Positions 1-6,035 of a stretch of DNA of 7,980 nt are shown piece after piece. A program made the position numbers and the translations under genes. This stretch comes from an uncultured Ktedonobacteraceae bacterium (GTDB lineage Bacteria; Chloroflexota; Ktedonobacteria; Ktedonobacterales; Ktedonobacteraceae), in the NCBI GenBank assembly GCA_955652655.1, contig CATPCK010000892.1, positions 1-7,980 of the forward strand, given 5' to 3'. Below the pieces are notes generated by a model that made no database searches, was not told where the DNA came from, and saw only the letters and a list, made by a program, of their open reading frames with translations. The stretch's first letter is position 1. Each line of letters opens with the position of its first letter.

Positions 1-551
1 AAGGGGATACCAAGTACCTCGGCCGCCTCCTGTTCATAGAAGAGATGCACGGTGGTCCAACATGTACCGAGGCCACGCTCGCGGGCTGCCAGCATGAAGC
101 TCCAGACGGCAGGTAGGATGGAGCCCCAGATACCGGCCTGCTCCACGGGTGAAAGACCATCGACCCTGCCCCAGACACAGGGTATCAGGAGGACAGGCGC
201 TTCGTGCATATGGTCCGCCAGGTATTCCGATGAACTCTGCACCTTCTTCAGCGTTTCCAGCCGCTCTCGAGTAAGCCTGCTGCTCGCCTTGATTGCGCTC
301 TCCGCGGTAACCTGTTGCCGGTAGAGGGTAAATCCTTTGCGGTAGATCTCTCCCAGGGCTTTGCGTTGCTGCTCATCGGTCACAACCACAAAGTGCCACA
401 ACTGGCGGTTGCCCCCGGTGGGCGCCTGTACGGCAAGTTCCAGGCATTGCTGGATGAGCTCGGTTTCTACAGGTCGTGAGAAATCAAGGCGTTTGCGCAC
501 TGAGCGTGTTGTGGAAAGCAGCTCGTCTGGTGTTAGATCAAGTAGCGGCAT
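1..551 (-). CDS. Nitroreductase family protein (FMN-dependent oxidoreductase), C-terminus cut by window edge
   Basis: The visible 183 residues belong to the nitroreductase family (PF00881), cytoplasmic FMN enzymes that use NAD(P)H to reduce nitro compounds, quinones or related substrates; the true substrate cannot be read from sequence. The family's flavin-binding pattern R-S-x-R is at residues 16-19, followed by the typical APTGGNRQ-W-F segment at about 43-54 and a GLGTCW motif near the visible end, which lies by the flavin in known members. The start at 551 is supported by AAAGGAG (complement of 561-567) nine bases upstream. That ribosome site overlaps the TAA stop of the preceding YbjQ gene, so translation is probably coupled. 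The gene is the last visible member of a four-gene operon. The last few dozen residues expected for the family lie beyond position 1. Family assignment is firm; specific role is unknown. Confidence 0.93.
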   Translation of the reverse strand, partial: MPLLDLTPDELLSTTRSVRKRLDFSRPVETELIQQCLELAVQAPTGGNRQLWHFVVVTDEQQRKALGEIYRKGFTLYRQQVTAESAIKASSRLTRERLETLKKVQSSSEYLADHMHEAPVLLIPCVWGRVDGLSPVEQAGIWGSILPAVWSFMLAARERGLGTCWTTVHLFYEQEAAEVLGIP

Positions 552-565
552 GGAACACTTCTCCT

Positions 566-1393
566 TTAATCATTCAACAGTAAAGATAGCGAGGGAGCAG
601 GCACTTCGTGCGTATCGGAAATGCTGATCACCGCGGTGCCGACGGAGAAAAACTCGATGACATGTGAACCCCAGCCATGGCTGCGTTCATGAATCTGCGC
701 GCCAACTACACCCTGTGCTCCTAGGCTGATAGCCTCGGCCTGCATGCGTTCCATGGCCAGCTCACGGGCATCGTAGAGGGCCTGTGTATAATTAGACATT
801 TCTACGTTCTGTCCTACTTGCTTGAACCACTGCCCCATGCCCTGGCGGGCGACATGGTAGACGCAGTTGCCCATGACCATACCCACCGGGCGGTAACCGG
901 TGCGCAGCAATGTCCAGAAATCCTGGCCGGAGAGGTCAGAGGTGAATGGTAGGCCACGTACGTTGCGATAGGATTGGCCGTTACGCGCGCGAATAGCTGT
1001 GCCGATGGCGACAAACTCTGCGAGAGATTCACCCCACTCGTGGCGTGTGACTTCCAGGCGCACGCCAACAATACCGTCAGCACCGAGGGCGTTGGCCTCC
1101 TCCTCCATACGTGCCATGGCCAGTTCACGGGCGTGATACATAGCCTGAGTCAGGACATTCATCTCCTGGTTCTGGTTCCACGCGGCCATTTGATAACCAA
1201 TGTGATAGATCGAGCTGCCGACCACCAGGCCGACCGGGTCGAAACCAGCCTCACGGACCAGCAGAAACTCATTGACGCTGAGATCGCTGGTGAAGAGCGA
1301 CTTGTGAGTGGCATCGCCGCGCATGATATTGAGGCGTTCGATAGCATGATTTGGCAGATCACTGCCTTGCTGTGGGGGTATTTGCCTGGACAT
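566..1393 (-). CDS. Tandem-duplicated YbjQ/UPF0145 family protein (putative heavy-metal-binding), 275 aa
   Basis: This protein consists of two copies of the YbjQ/UPF0145 fold (PF01906), at about residues 33-136 and 148-256. Each copy starts with an (F)TSDLS motif (34-39 and 150-155), has a long helix of the type A-x-ARELAM-RM-x-EA (84-100 and 205-221), then a LGA-GVVG/GIVG strand and a final GTA strand (131-133, 252-254). Single-domain YbjQ in E. coli forms a small ring in crystal structures; the metal-binding label comes from family naming and not from shown biochemistry. His residues sit at equivalent places in both copies (Y-H at 63-64 and 179-180; H118 and H239), and Cys177 occurs only in copy 2. 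There is no signal peptide or membrane segment, so it is likely cytoplasmic. The start at 1393 has AAAGGAG with AGGAG eight bases upstream (complement of 1402-1406). It lies 21 bases after its paralogue and 14 before the nitroreductase. Confidence 0.92.
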   Translation of the reverse strand: MSRQIPPQQGSDLPNHAIERLNIMRGDATHKSLFTSDLSVNEFLLVREAGFDPVGLVVGSSIYHIGYQMAAWNQNQEMNVLTQAMYHARELAMARMEEEANALGADGIVGVRLEVTRHEWGESLAEFVAIGTAIRARNGQSYRNVRGLPFTSDLSGQDFWTLLRTGYRPVGMVMGNCVYHVARQGMGQWFKQVGQNVEMSNYTQALYDARELAMERMQAEAISLGAQGVVGAQIHERSHGWGSHVIEFFSVGTAVISISDTHEVPAPSLSLLLND

Positions 1394-1414
1394 AATGATA
1401 ACTCCTTTTATCGA

Positions 1415-2389
1415 TTAACCTTTTATAGTGAGTTCGCTTGTCTCGCCATGTCGTCCCGGGCGCAAGTCGGTAAAGGTAAGGGTTGGTTGTGGCGACGGTA
1501 TGACATGGTCTTTTCGCAGCGCGGTAATGGCGGTACCGATGGCTGAAAACTGGACAGAAAAGTCCAGGTACTTTGTCTCATTGCTCTCTTGCTCTATGAG
1601 CCTTCGATTGCTATGGATATGCATTCCAACCACACCAATAGCATTGAGGCGTTGTGACATGTTCAAGAGCCGATCCATTGCCAGGCTGCGAGCAGTATAA
1701 AGCCCCTGAGAAAAAGGCACGATCTCCTGGTTGGTCCAACCACCGCCAAACCAACTGTTCAACTGCCGGGTTGCTTGACTGCCCAGAGAGACATAGTAGG
1801 AGCAGAAACCTGTCACTACTCCATCGGGATAATATCCCGCTTGCAATAACGTCCAGAACTCCTGGCCTGAGAGGTCGCTGAGAAAGGGACGCGGCGGGAG
1901 TGGCGTGTCCTTGAGTCGAATGGCGGTGCCAATGGCTGTATATTCGAGCAAATTCTGGCCCCACTCGTAGTCTCTTGTGTTCAAACGCACGCCGATGACC
2001 CCGTGGGCCCGTAGGAGAGCCGCCTCCTGTTCTAGCCTACCAAGAGCAAGCTGCGCGGCGTGCTGATGGGCGTTCGATACATTGGTCAACTCATATGCCC
2101 TGGTGTTCCAGGAATAGGTGCGGGTAAATTGCCAGCCAACTTGATAGATTGAGCTCCCCATGACCTGGCTGAGAGCGGTGTATCCCTGGTTGCGTGCCAG
2201 CGAAAACTCATTAACGCTCAGATCACTGGTGAAGAGTGGGTGACCCGCCTGCACCTCTTCGCTTAATCTTCGCTGGGCCTGAATAGGGAGACCACCGGCC
2301 TCCAGCGAACGCTGGCTGGCCTCCGCATCTTGCTGGGCCTGTCTTCTGCGCTGTTCATCCTCTGGTGAGGACCGTTTCCAAATAGGCAT
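1415..2389 (-). CDS. Second tandem-duplicated YbjQ/UPF0145 family protein, diverged paralogue, 324 aa
   Basis: This is a diverged paralogue of the next gene in the operon, again with two YbjQ-type domains (about residues 52-158 and 168-289). It opens with a charged, Gln/Arg-rich helical extension (residues 1-50) that the 275-residue paralogue lacks, and ends with a longer polar tail (about 290-324). Domain 1 shares the TSDLSVNEF motif (54-62) with domain 1 of the paralogue; domain 2 shares SDLSGQ-FWTLL (171-182) and a Cys (196) with domain 2. Several His residues of the paralogue are replaced: Gln83 for His64, Tyr141 for His118, Tyr199 for His180, while the loop around His239 is rewritten and longer (about 260-275). 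If those His residues bind metal, this copy has lost that ability and may be a partner subunit. The start at 2389 has AGGAG ten bases upstream (complement of 2400-2404). No membrane segments are seen. Function is unknown. Confidence 0.9.
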   Translation of the reverse strand: MPIWKRSSPEDEQRRRQAQQDAEASQRSLEAGGLPIQAQRRLSEEVQAGHPLFTSDLSVNEFSLARNQGYTALSQVMGSSIYQVGWQFTRTYSWNTRAYELTNVSNAHQHAAQLALGRLEQEAALLRAHGVIGVRLNTRDYEWGQNLLEYTAIGTAIRLKDTPLPPRPFLSDLSGQEFWTLLQAGYYPDGVVTGFCSYYVSLGSQATRQLNSWFGGGWTNQEIVPFSQGLYTARSLAMDRLLNMSQRLNAIGVVGMHIHSNRRLIEQESNETKYLDFSVQFSAIGTAITALRKDHVIPSPQPTLTFTDLRPGRHGETSELTIKG

Positions 2390-2429
2390 GTTAGATCGTC
2401 TCCTCTGGTAAAACCAGCTGCTGGGCTAA

Positions 2430-2840
2430 CTATTGGAGCAAAAAGCGCTCAAGGGAGTCGCGAGCCTGAGCACTATGGGCCGCCTCTTCCGCTAAGGCGC
2501 TGGCAAGCTCATTAATCCATTGTTCCACCGGTATCGGCTCTGTTTTGAGCACAATGCCCCGCACTACTTTCGCGCGCTGTGTCACAATGGGCCCCTGTTT
2601 CTCCCTGCCAATATGGTATTGATAATCGCCTATCACTACAGTGATTGCTTTGACGGGATGCTCACGCGAAAAAATGCTGCTGTGGCGCATTACCGTCGTC
2701 TGGTTGGGTAGCGAGCCTGATAACTTGGTGGCCAGCGCTTCCAGAAACGCTTTGTTGTCGGTGCTATCTGCACGTAGCGATGCGGCGAGCATTTCCATTT
2801 GCAGCGGTTCTTGTAATGGCTCGCCTGGTAGGTTTTCCAT
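2430..2840 (-). CDS. Uncharacterised 136-aa protein, first gene of the YbjQ/nitroreductase operon
   Basis: I do not recognise a named family. The protein has an acidic, Leu-rich helical N-terminal part (about residues 8-42), a basic Met-Arg-His turn (51-53), a short beta-rich core with ITVVIGDYQYHIGR (66-79) and VVRGIVLKT (92-100), and an amphipathic C-terminal helix starting after PIPVEQW (102-108) and rich in Ala and Glu. There is no signal peptide, membrane helix or catalytic motif. The layout suggests a small soluble adaptor or regulator, which is inference. From memory, proteins of similar style occur next to YbjQ-type genes in Actinobacteria; this needs a search. The start at 2840 has AAGGAG six bases upstream (complement of 2847-2852), and an overlapping ATG at the -4 register is out of frame. 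It is the operon's first gene, facing away from pspA, with a 40-base gap to the first YbjQ gene. Confidence 0.8.
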   Translation of the reverse strand: MENLPGEPLQEPLQMEMLAASLRADSTDNKAFLEALATKLSGSLPNQTTVMRHSSIFSREHPVKAITVVIGDYQYHIGREKQGPIVTQRAKVVRGIVLKTEPIPVEQWINELASALAEEAAHSAQARDSLERFLLQ

Positions 2841-2859
2841 TCATCGCTCCTTCCTGATT

Positions 2860-2884
2860 AAAAGATTGATCTTTTGGGGTCCCC
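2860..2884. repeat. Two adjacent short palindromes in the leader of the minus-strand operon
   Basis: Positions 2860-2875 read AAAAGATTGATCTTTT, a perfect 7-bp inverted repeat around two bases. It is directly followed by GGGGTCCCC (2876-2884), a 4-bp inverted repeat around one base. Both lie between the candidate minus-strand promoter and the start of the 136-residue gene, so they would be in its 5' leader. They could be a protein-binding site or a weak leader hairpin; the sequence alone does not decide. Confidence 0.4.
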
Positions 2885-2891
2885 ACAATCT

Positions 2892-2925
2892 CTACGTTTA
2901 TGTTATCATAGATTTATAAACGTAG
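2892..2925. promoter_or_regulatory. Candidate shared operator: 10-bp inverted repeat between divergent genes
   Basis: CTACGTTTAT (2892-2901) and ATAAACGTAG (2916-2925) are perfect inverted copies separated by 14 bases, so equivalent points of the arms are 24 bp apart. The right arm lies just upstream of the rightward -10 box (2929-2934), and the left arm covers the expected start of leftward transcription if the candidate leftward -10 is right. This placement fits a dimeric regulator controlling both pspA and the YbjQ operon. The regulator is not encoded in the window and I cannot match the site to a known factor. Confidence 0.5.
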
Positions 2926-2934
2926 TGGTATAAT
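2903..2934 (+). promoter_or_regulatory. Candidate promoter of the PspA gene
   Basis: A perfect TATAAT lies at 2929-2934, which puts the expected transcript start near 2941 and gives a leader of about 58 bases. The -35 is poor: the best match is TTATCA at 2903-2908 with a spacer of 20 bases, which is too long for a typical housekeeping promoter. One arm of the inverted repeat sits inside the spacer. A weak -35 with an operator in the spacer suggests a regulated promoter. No -24/-12 (sigma-54) elements, as used by E. coli pspA, are seen. Confidence 0.5.
2905..2910 (-). promoter_or_regulatory. Candidate -10 box of the minus-strand YbjQ operon
   Basis: On the minus strand this reads TATGAT, one mismatch from TATAAT. 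Transcription would start near 2898, inside the left arm of the inverted repeat. The only possible -35 at 17 bases (TTATAC) matches the consensus poorly. The position, between the divergent genes and upstream of the first operon gene, is the main support. Confidence 0.3.
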
Positions 2935-2998
2935 CATATACAAAACAGGAAAATGAAGCAACCTGGAAATAAGGTACTCTTGATCAGGAGGGACAGCG

Positions 2999-3757
2999 AT
3001 GGGTTTTTTCTCACGCCTCGCAAACATTTTTCGCATCCGCGCCAACGCGGCACTGGACAAGGTTGAAAACCCTGGCCAGGTAATGGATTACTCGTATAGT
3101 AAGCAGCTTGAGCAACTGCAAAACCTCAAACGCTCGATCGCTGATGTTGTGACCAACGAGAAGCGCCTCGAGATGCAGCAGAACCAGATACAGCAGAAGA
3201 TCGACACACTTGACCAGCAGGCAATGCAGGCCTTACAGGCCAACCGGGAGGACCTGGCTCGCATGGCCCTGCAACGGAAAGAAACGCTGCTGGTGCAGAT
3301 CAATGGGTACGAACAACAACTTGCCCAACTCCACGCTCAAGAGGAGAAGCTGATTTCTATGGAACGCACCATCTCGGCTCGTGTTGAGACCTTCCGCACG
3401 CAGAAAGAGATGGTGAAAGCACAATATAACGCGGCGCAGGCCCAGGTGAAAATCAATGAGCAGGTGACAGGTATCTCGCAAGAAATGAACGAGATGAACC
3501 TGGCTATGCAGCGCGCGCAGGACAAGGTTCTCACGATGCAGGCCCGCGCCAACGCGATGGACACGCTCATCGAAGAGGGCACACTGGGTGACCAGGGTTT
3601 GCTGGGAGCAGGTTCAGGCGATCCGCTCGAACGCGAACTGCGGCAGATTTCTGCCCAACAGAACGTGGATGATCAGTTGCAGGCCATGAAACAACAAATG
3701 CAACTGGGCGGCTCCGATGCTCAACAGCGACGGATCGAAGGGCCTTCTTCACATTGA
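2999..3757 (+). CDS. PspA/IM30 (Vipp1) family membrane-stress protein, 252 aa
   Basis: PspA/IM30 proteins belong to the ESCRT-III superfamily; they assemble on the inner face of the cytoplasmic membrane and protect it when it is damaged or loses proton-motive force. The N-terminal residues 1-20 (MGFFSRLANIF...) form the amphipathic membrane-binding helix, followed by the family's ALDKVENP turn (18-25). Residues about 26-190 are almost entirely long coiled-coil helices rich in Gln, Glu, Lys and Ala, and residues 205-235 form a final helix after a Gly-rich linker. Length (252) is in the usual range of roughly 220-270. The DYSYSKQLE segment (30-38) resembles Actinobacteria/Chloroflexota members more than the enterobacterial one. 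The start has AGGAGG (2986-2991) seven bases upstream. It stands alone, divergent from the YbjQ operon; no pspB, pspC or pspF is visible. Confidence 0.95.
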   Translation: MGFFSRLANIFRIRANAALDKVENPGQVMDYSYSKQLEQLQNLKRSIADVVTNEKRLEMQQNQIQQKIDTLDQQAMQALQANREDLARMALQRKETLLVQINGYEQQLAQLHAQEEKLISMERTISARVETFRTQKEMVKAQYNAAQAQVKINEQVTGISQEMNEMNLAMQRAQDKVLTMQARANAMDTLIEEGTLGDQGLLGAGSGDPLERELRQISAQQNVDDQLQAMKQQMQLGGSDAQQRRIEGPSSH

Positions 3758-3928
3758 CCTGATCCTTCAAGACAGGATATACAAAACCAATTGGTGGATT
3801 TCACGATACGACTTGCCAGAAGAACGTTGTTTGGACCATCGATTGGTTTGTTGTTTCCCTGCTTTCTAAAACATAGTAAAACGTGTGTAACTATGCTTCA
3901 GTACTTGCTTCACCGCCTAACAGTTTCA

Positions 3929-3942
3929 CCTGACAGGTCAGG
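3929..3942. promoter_or_regulatory. Perfect 14-bp palindromic site, possible operator
   Basis: CCTGAC-AG-GTCAGG is an inverted repeat with 6-bp arms and a 2-bp centre. The short, compact form is more like a binding site for a dimeric regulator than an RNA hairpin, since a 2-base loop is unfavourable. It lies 231 bases upstream of the S9 peptidase start and 171 after pspA. No promoter next to it was recognised. Confidence 0.3.
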
Positions 3943-3960
3943 CCAGCGCTCTCAGCTCCA

Positions 3961-4033
3961 CAAGCGTATTTGCGTGCCGACGAAGCCACTACCGGCACGC
4001 CTGTTGCTCATGCAACAGGTTTCCACGTGCTTG
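3961..4033 (+). other. Candidate structured RNA or double-hairpin element
   Basis: Two strong inverted repeats abut: GCGTGCCG (3972-3979) with CGGCACGC (3993-4000), and CCTGTTGC (4000-4007) with GCAACAGG (4012-4019) around a TCAT loop. They share base 4000, so both stems cannot be complete at once. CAAGC (3961-3965) and GCTTG (4029-4033) could close them into a three-way junction. The second hairpin is followed by only three or four T residues, so it is a poor intrinsic terminator. It could be a cis-acting leader element of the S9 peptidase gene, a small RNA or a dispersed repeat. The strand is not determined by the pairing and is given as plus by analogy with the flanking genes. Confidence 0.35.
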
Positions 4034-4173
4034 CATTGTAGACCATATGTGGTGTGCTGTCAACAAGGCTGAGAATGCTGGCAAAGAGGGTAGTGTCTGC
4101 TACATCCATATAGTTGCACATATTTTACGCCTTTTTCAACCACTGTTGTTTCCCTCCATAGATAGGACATGAC

Positions 4174-6024
4174 ATGCCAGCAGAGTATAGTTTTGAACGC
4201 TATTTGAATGTGCGCTCCGCTTATGGGGCGAGCTTTGCACCAGGTGGTAAGAGCTTGAGCTTCCTCACGGATATCACAGGGGTAGCCGAGGTGTGGAGTG
4301 TGCCCATCAACGTGAATGCGCAACTGCCTACGTGGCCGACCCAGCTTACATTTCGAGGTGAGCGTAGTGCTGAAGCGAGTTTCTCGCCGGTAGAGGATAG
4401 CTTGCTGCTCAGCGGAGATGTAGGTGGCAGCGAACTAACACAGTTGTTCACCCTCAAGGGGGATGGTTCCACATTGAAAGAGATCACCTACGAGCCTGAG
4501 GCAATTCATACATCCGCCGCGTGGACACCTGATGGAGCGCGCATAGCTTTTAGCAGTAACGAGCGTGACCGCCGCTATTTTGATGTCTATGAGTATGCGC
4601 TGGAGCATGGCACTACCAGGCAATTACTGCATCACGATGGCAACAATTATGTGGGCAGGTATGCACCTGACGGGCAGCAAGTGTTGGTGAGCCGCTTTGA
4701 AACGAACATGCGCAATCGACTATTGCTGATCAATACGATTACTGGCGAGACACGCGCTCTGACTCCAGAGGTCGTGGAGGGGTCGGCATTACATGCTTTC
4801 GCGGCATGGTCAGCGGATAAACGCGGGCTGTACTTGCTCAGCAATCGTGATCGCCAGTTTCTCTCGCTGGCGTGGCTCGATCTCGCAACAAATGAACTGA
4901 GCTATTTACGGGACGACAACTGGGATGCTGAATGCTTAGCTCTAACCGACGATGGCAGGCGTATGGCGCTGGTAACGAATGAGGATGGGTACTCTCGCCT
5001 GGAACTCTTCGATGTTTCAACGGGTTGGGATACCAGGCAAACGCTGGCGGCACCACGCGCGGCTTTGCCGCAAGGGGTGCTGAGGGAGATAAGCTGGTCG
5101 AGAGATGGCAGCCGCCTGGCGTTTACCATCGATAGGGCAGATGACGCCTCCGATGTGTGGGTGTGGGATGTAGAGAAACGTGTGCTCTGGCGCGCGACAC
5201 GTAGCGCACTGGGCGGTATTCCTCAAACGGCCTTTGTTGCACCGTCGCTCGTGCGCTATCCAACGTTTGATGGCCGCGAGATACCTGCTTTTCTCTACCT
5301 CCCGCGCAATACTGAGCCACGAGGGCTCCCAGTTGTGGTATATGTACATGGTGGCCCAGAAGGTCAATCGCGGCCGATCTTCAACCCGGTCATGCAGTAC
5401 CTTGTCGCCAGCGGGTACGCGGTATTTGTCCCGAATGTGCGTGGGAGTACGGGCTACGGTTATGAGTACCAGAGCCTGGATGATGTCCGCCTGCGCATGG
5501 ACTCGGTGAAGGATTTGCAATATGCGGTCTTCTACCTGCGAGAAAGCGGTATCGCTGATGCGCGCCGTATTGCCGTAATGGGAGGCAGCTACGGAGGATT
5601 CATGGTATTATCCGCGCTGACGACCTACCCAGAGCTATGGGCAGCAGGGGTTGATATCGTTGGGGTTGCCAATTTCGTGACGTTCCTGGAGAACACGGGT
5701 CCCTGGCGGCGCAAACTGCGCGAGTCCGAATACGGCAGCCTGGAGCATGACCGCGAATTTCTGGAGCAGATATCTCCTATTCGTTCCGTGGATCGGATTG
5801 CCGCGCCGCTTTTTGTTGTGCATGGCGCCAACGATCCGCGCGTGCCTGTTGGTGAAGCTGAGCAGATCGTCGCTGCCCTGAAGGCGCGAGATGTGCCGGT
5901 AGAGTACCTGCGCTTCGCTGACGAGGGTCATGGGCTGGTGAAGCGCGCAAATCGTCTTGTTGCCTATCCTGCTATTGCGCGCTTCCTGGATACTTATGTG
6001 AGGGATAGAGTATTTGATGGTTAG
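4174..6024 (+). CDS. S9 family serine peptidase (prolyl oligopeptidase / acylaminoacyl-peptidase type), 616 aa
   Basis: S9 enzymes cut short peptides, often after Pro or removing N-acylated residues; a beta-propeller screens substrates before the alpha/beta-hydrolase site. Residues about 10-345 show repeated WD40-like blades of the PD40 type, each with a W/Y-x-PDG or SRDG-like turn followed by a strand (for example 117-121, 163-167, 308-312). Residues 365-612 are the Peptidase_S9 catalytic domain: oxyanion HGGP at 392-395, nucleophile Ser472 in GGSYGG (470-475), Asp554 in NDPRVP, and His586 in EGHG. The triad is complete, so the enzyme should be active. No signal peptide is present, so it acts in the cytoplasm, probably in peptide turnover. 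The start at 4174 has AGGA six bases upstream (4164-4167), a modest site; the ATG at 4169 is out of frame. It stands as a single gene. Exact specificity cannot be told. Confidence 0.95.
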   Translation: MPAEYSFERYLNVRSAYGASFAPGGKSLSFLTDITGVAEVWSVPINVNAQLPTWPTQLTFRGERSAEASFSPVEDSLLLSGDVGGSELTQLFTLKGDGSTLKEITYEPEAIHTSAAWTPDGARIAFSSNERDRRYFDVYEYALEHGTTRQLLHHDGNNYVGRYAPDGQQVLVSRFETNMRNRLLLINTITGETRALTPEVVEGSALHAFAAWSADKRGLYLLSNRDRQFLSLAWLDLATNELSYLRDDNWDAECLALTDDGRRMALVTNEDGYSRLELFDVSTGWDTRQTLAAPRAALPQGVLREISWSRDGSRLAFTIDRADDASDVWVWDVEKRVLWRATRSALGGIPQTAFVAPSLVRYPTFDGREIPAFLYLPRNTEPRGLPVVVYVHGGPEGQSRPIFNPVMQYLVASGYAVFVPNVRGSTGYGYEYQSLDDVRLRMDSVKDLQYAVFYLRESGIADARRIAVMGGSYGGFMVLSALTTYPELWAAGVDIVGVANFVTFLENTGPWRRKLRESEYGSLEHDREFLEQISPIRSVDRIAAPLFVVHGANDPRVPVGEAEQIVAALKARDVPVEYLRFADEGHGLVKRANRLVAYPAIARFLDTYVRDRVFDG

Positions 6025-6035
6025 GGATATGGTGG

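Larger units (their letters stand above)
3758..4173. other. 416-base intergenic region with clustered inverted repeats, no convincing gene
   Basis: No reading frame here looks like a protein; the longest (3791-4072, plus) has a composition unlike a folded protein and no ribosome site. The region holds three inverted repeats described separately (3929-3942, 3972-4000, 4000-4019). After the PspA gene there is only a weak 5-bp repeat (ATCCT/AGGAT around 3761-3777) without a T-run, so I see no clear intrinsic terminator. The promoter of the S9 peptidase must lie in this stretch, but I found no good -35/-10 pair. Confidence 0.6.

Noticed and set aside
974..1546. 190-residue plus-strand frame opposite the YbjQ genes
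   Set aside because: It spans the boundary of two well-supported opposite-strand genes and its sequence shows no domain.
2841..2998. Sigma-54 promoter as in E. coli pspA
   Set aside because: No GG-N10-GC type -24/-12 pattern was found and a TATAAT box is present instead.
2953..3063. Small leader frame of about 36 codons starting at ATG 2953 and overlapping the PspA start
   Set aside because: AGGA is only three bases from the ATG, the composition is not protein-like, and its overlap with pspA in another frame is explained by pspA itself.
3758..3780. Intrinsic terminator directly after pspA
   Set aside because: Only a 5-bp ATCCT/AGGAT pairing and no T-run follow.
3791..4072. 93-residue plus-strand frame in the gap after pspA
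   Set aside because: No ribosome site, odd composition with many Cys and Arg, and it runs through strong inverted repeats.
5017..5520. 167-residue minus-strand frame inside the S9 peptidase gene
   Set aside because: Antisense shadow of a gene with a complete catalytic domain; no ribosome site or recognisable domain.
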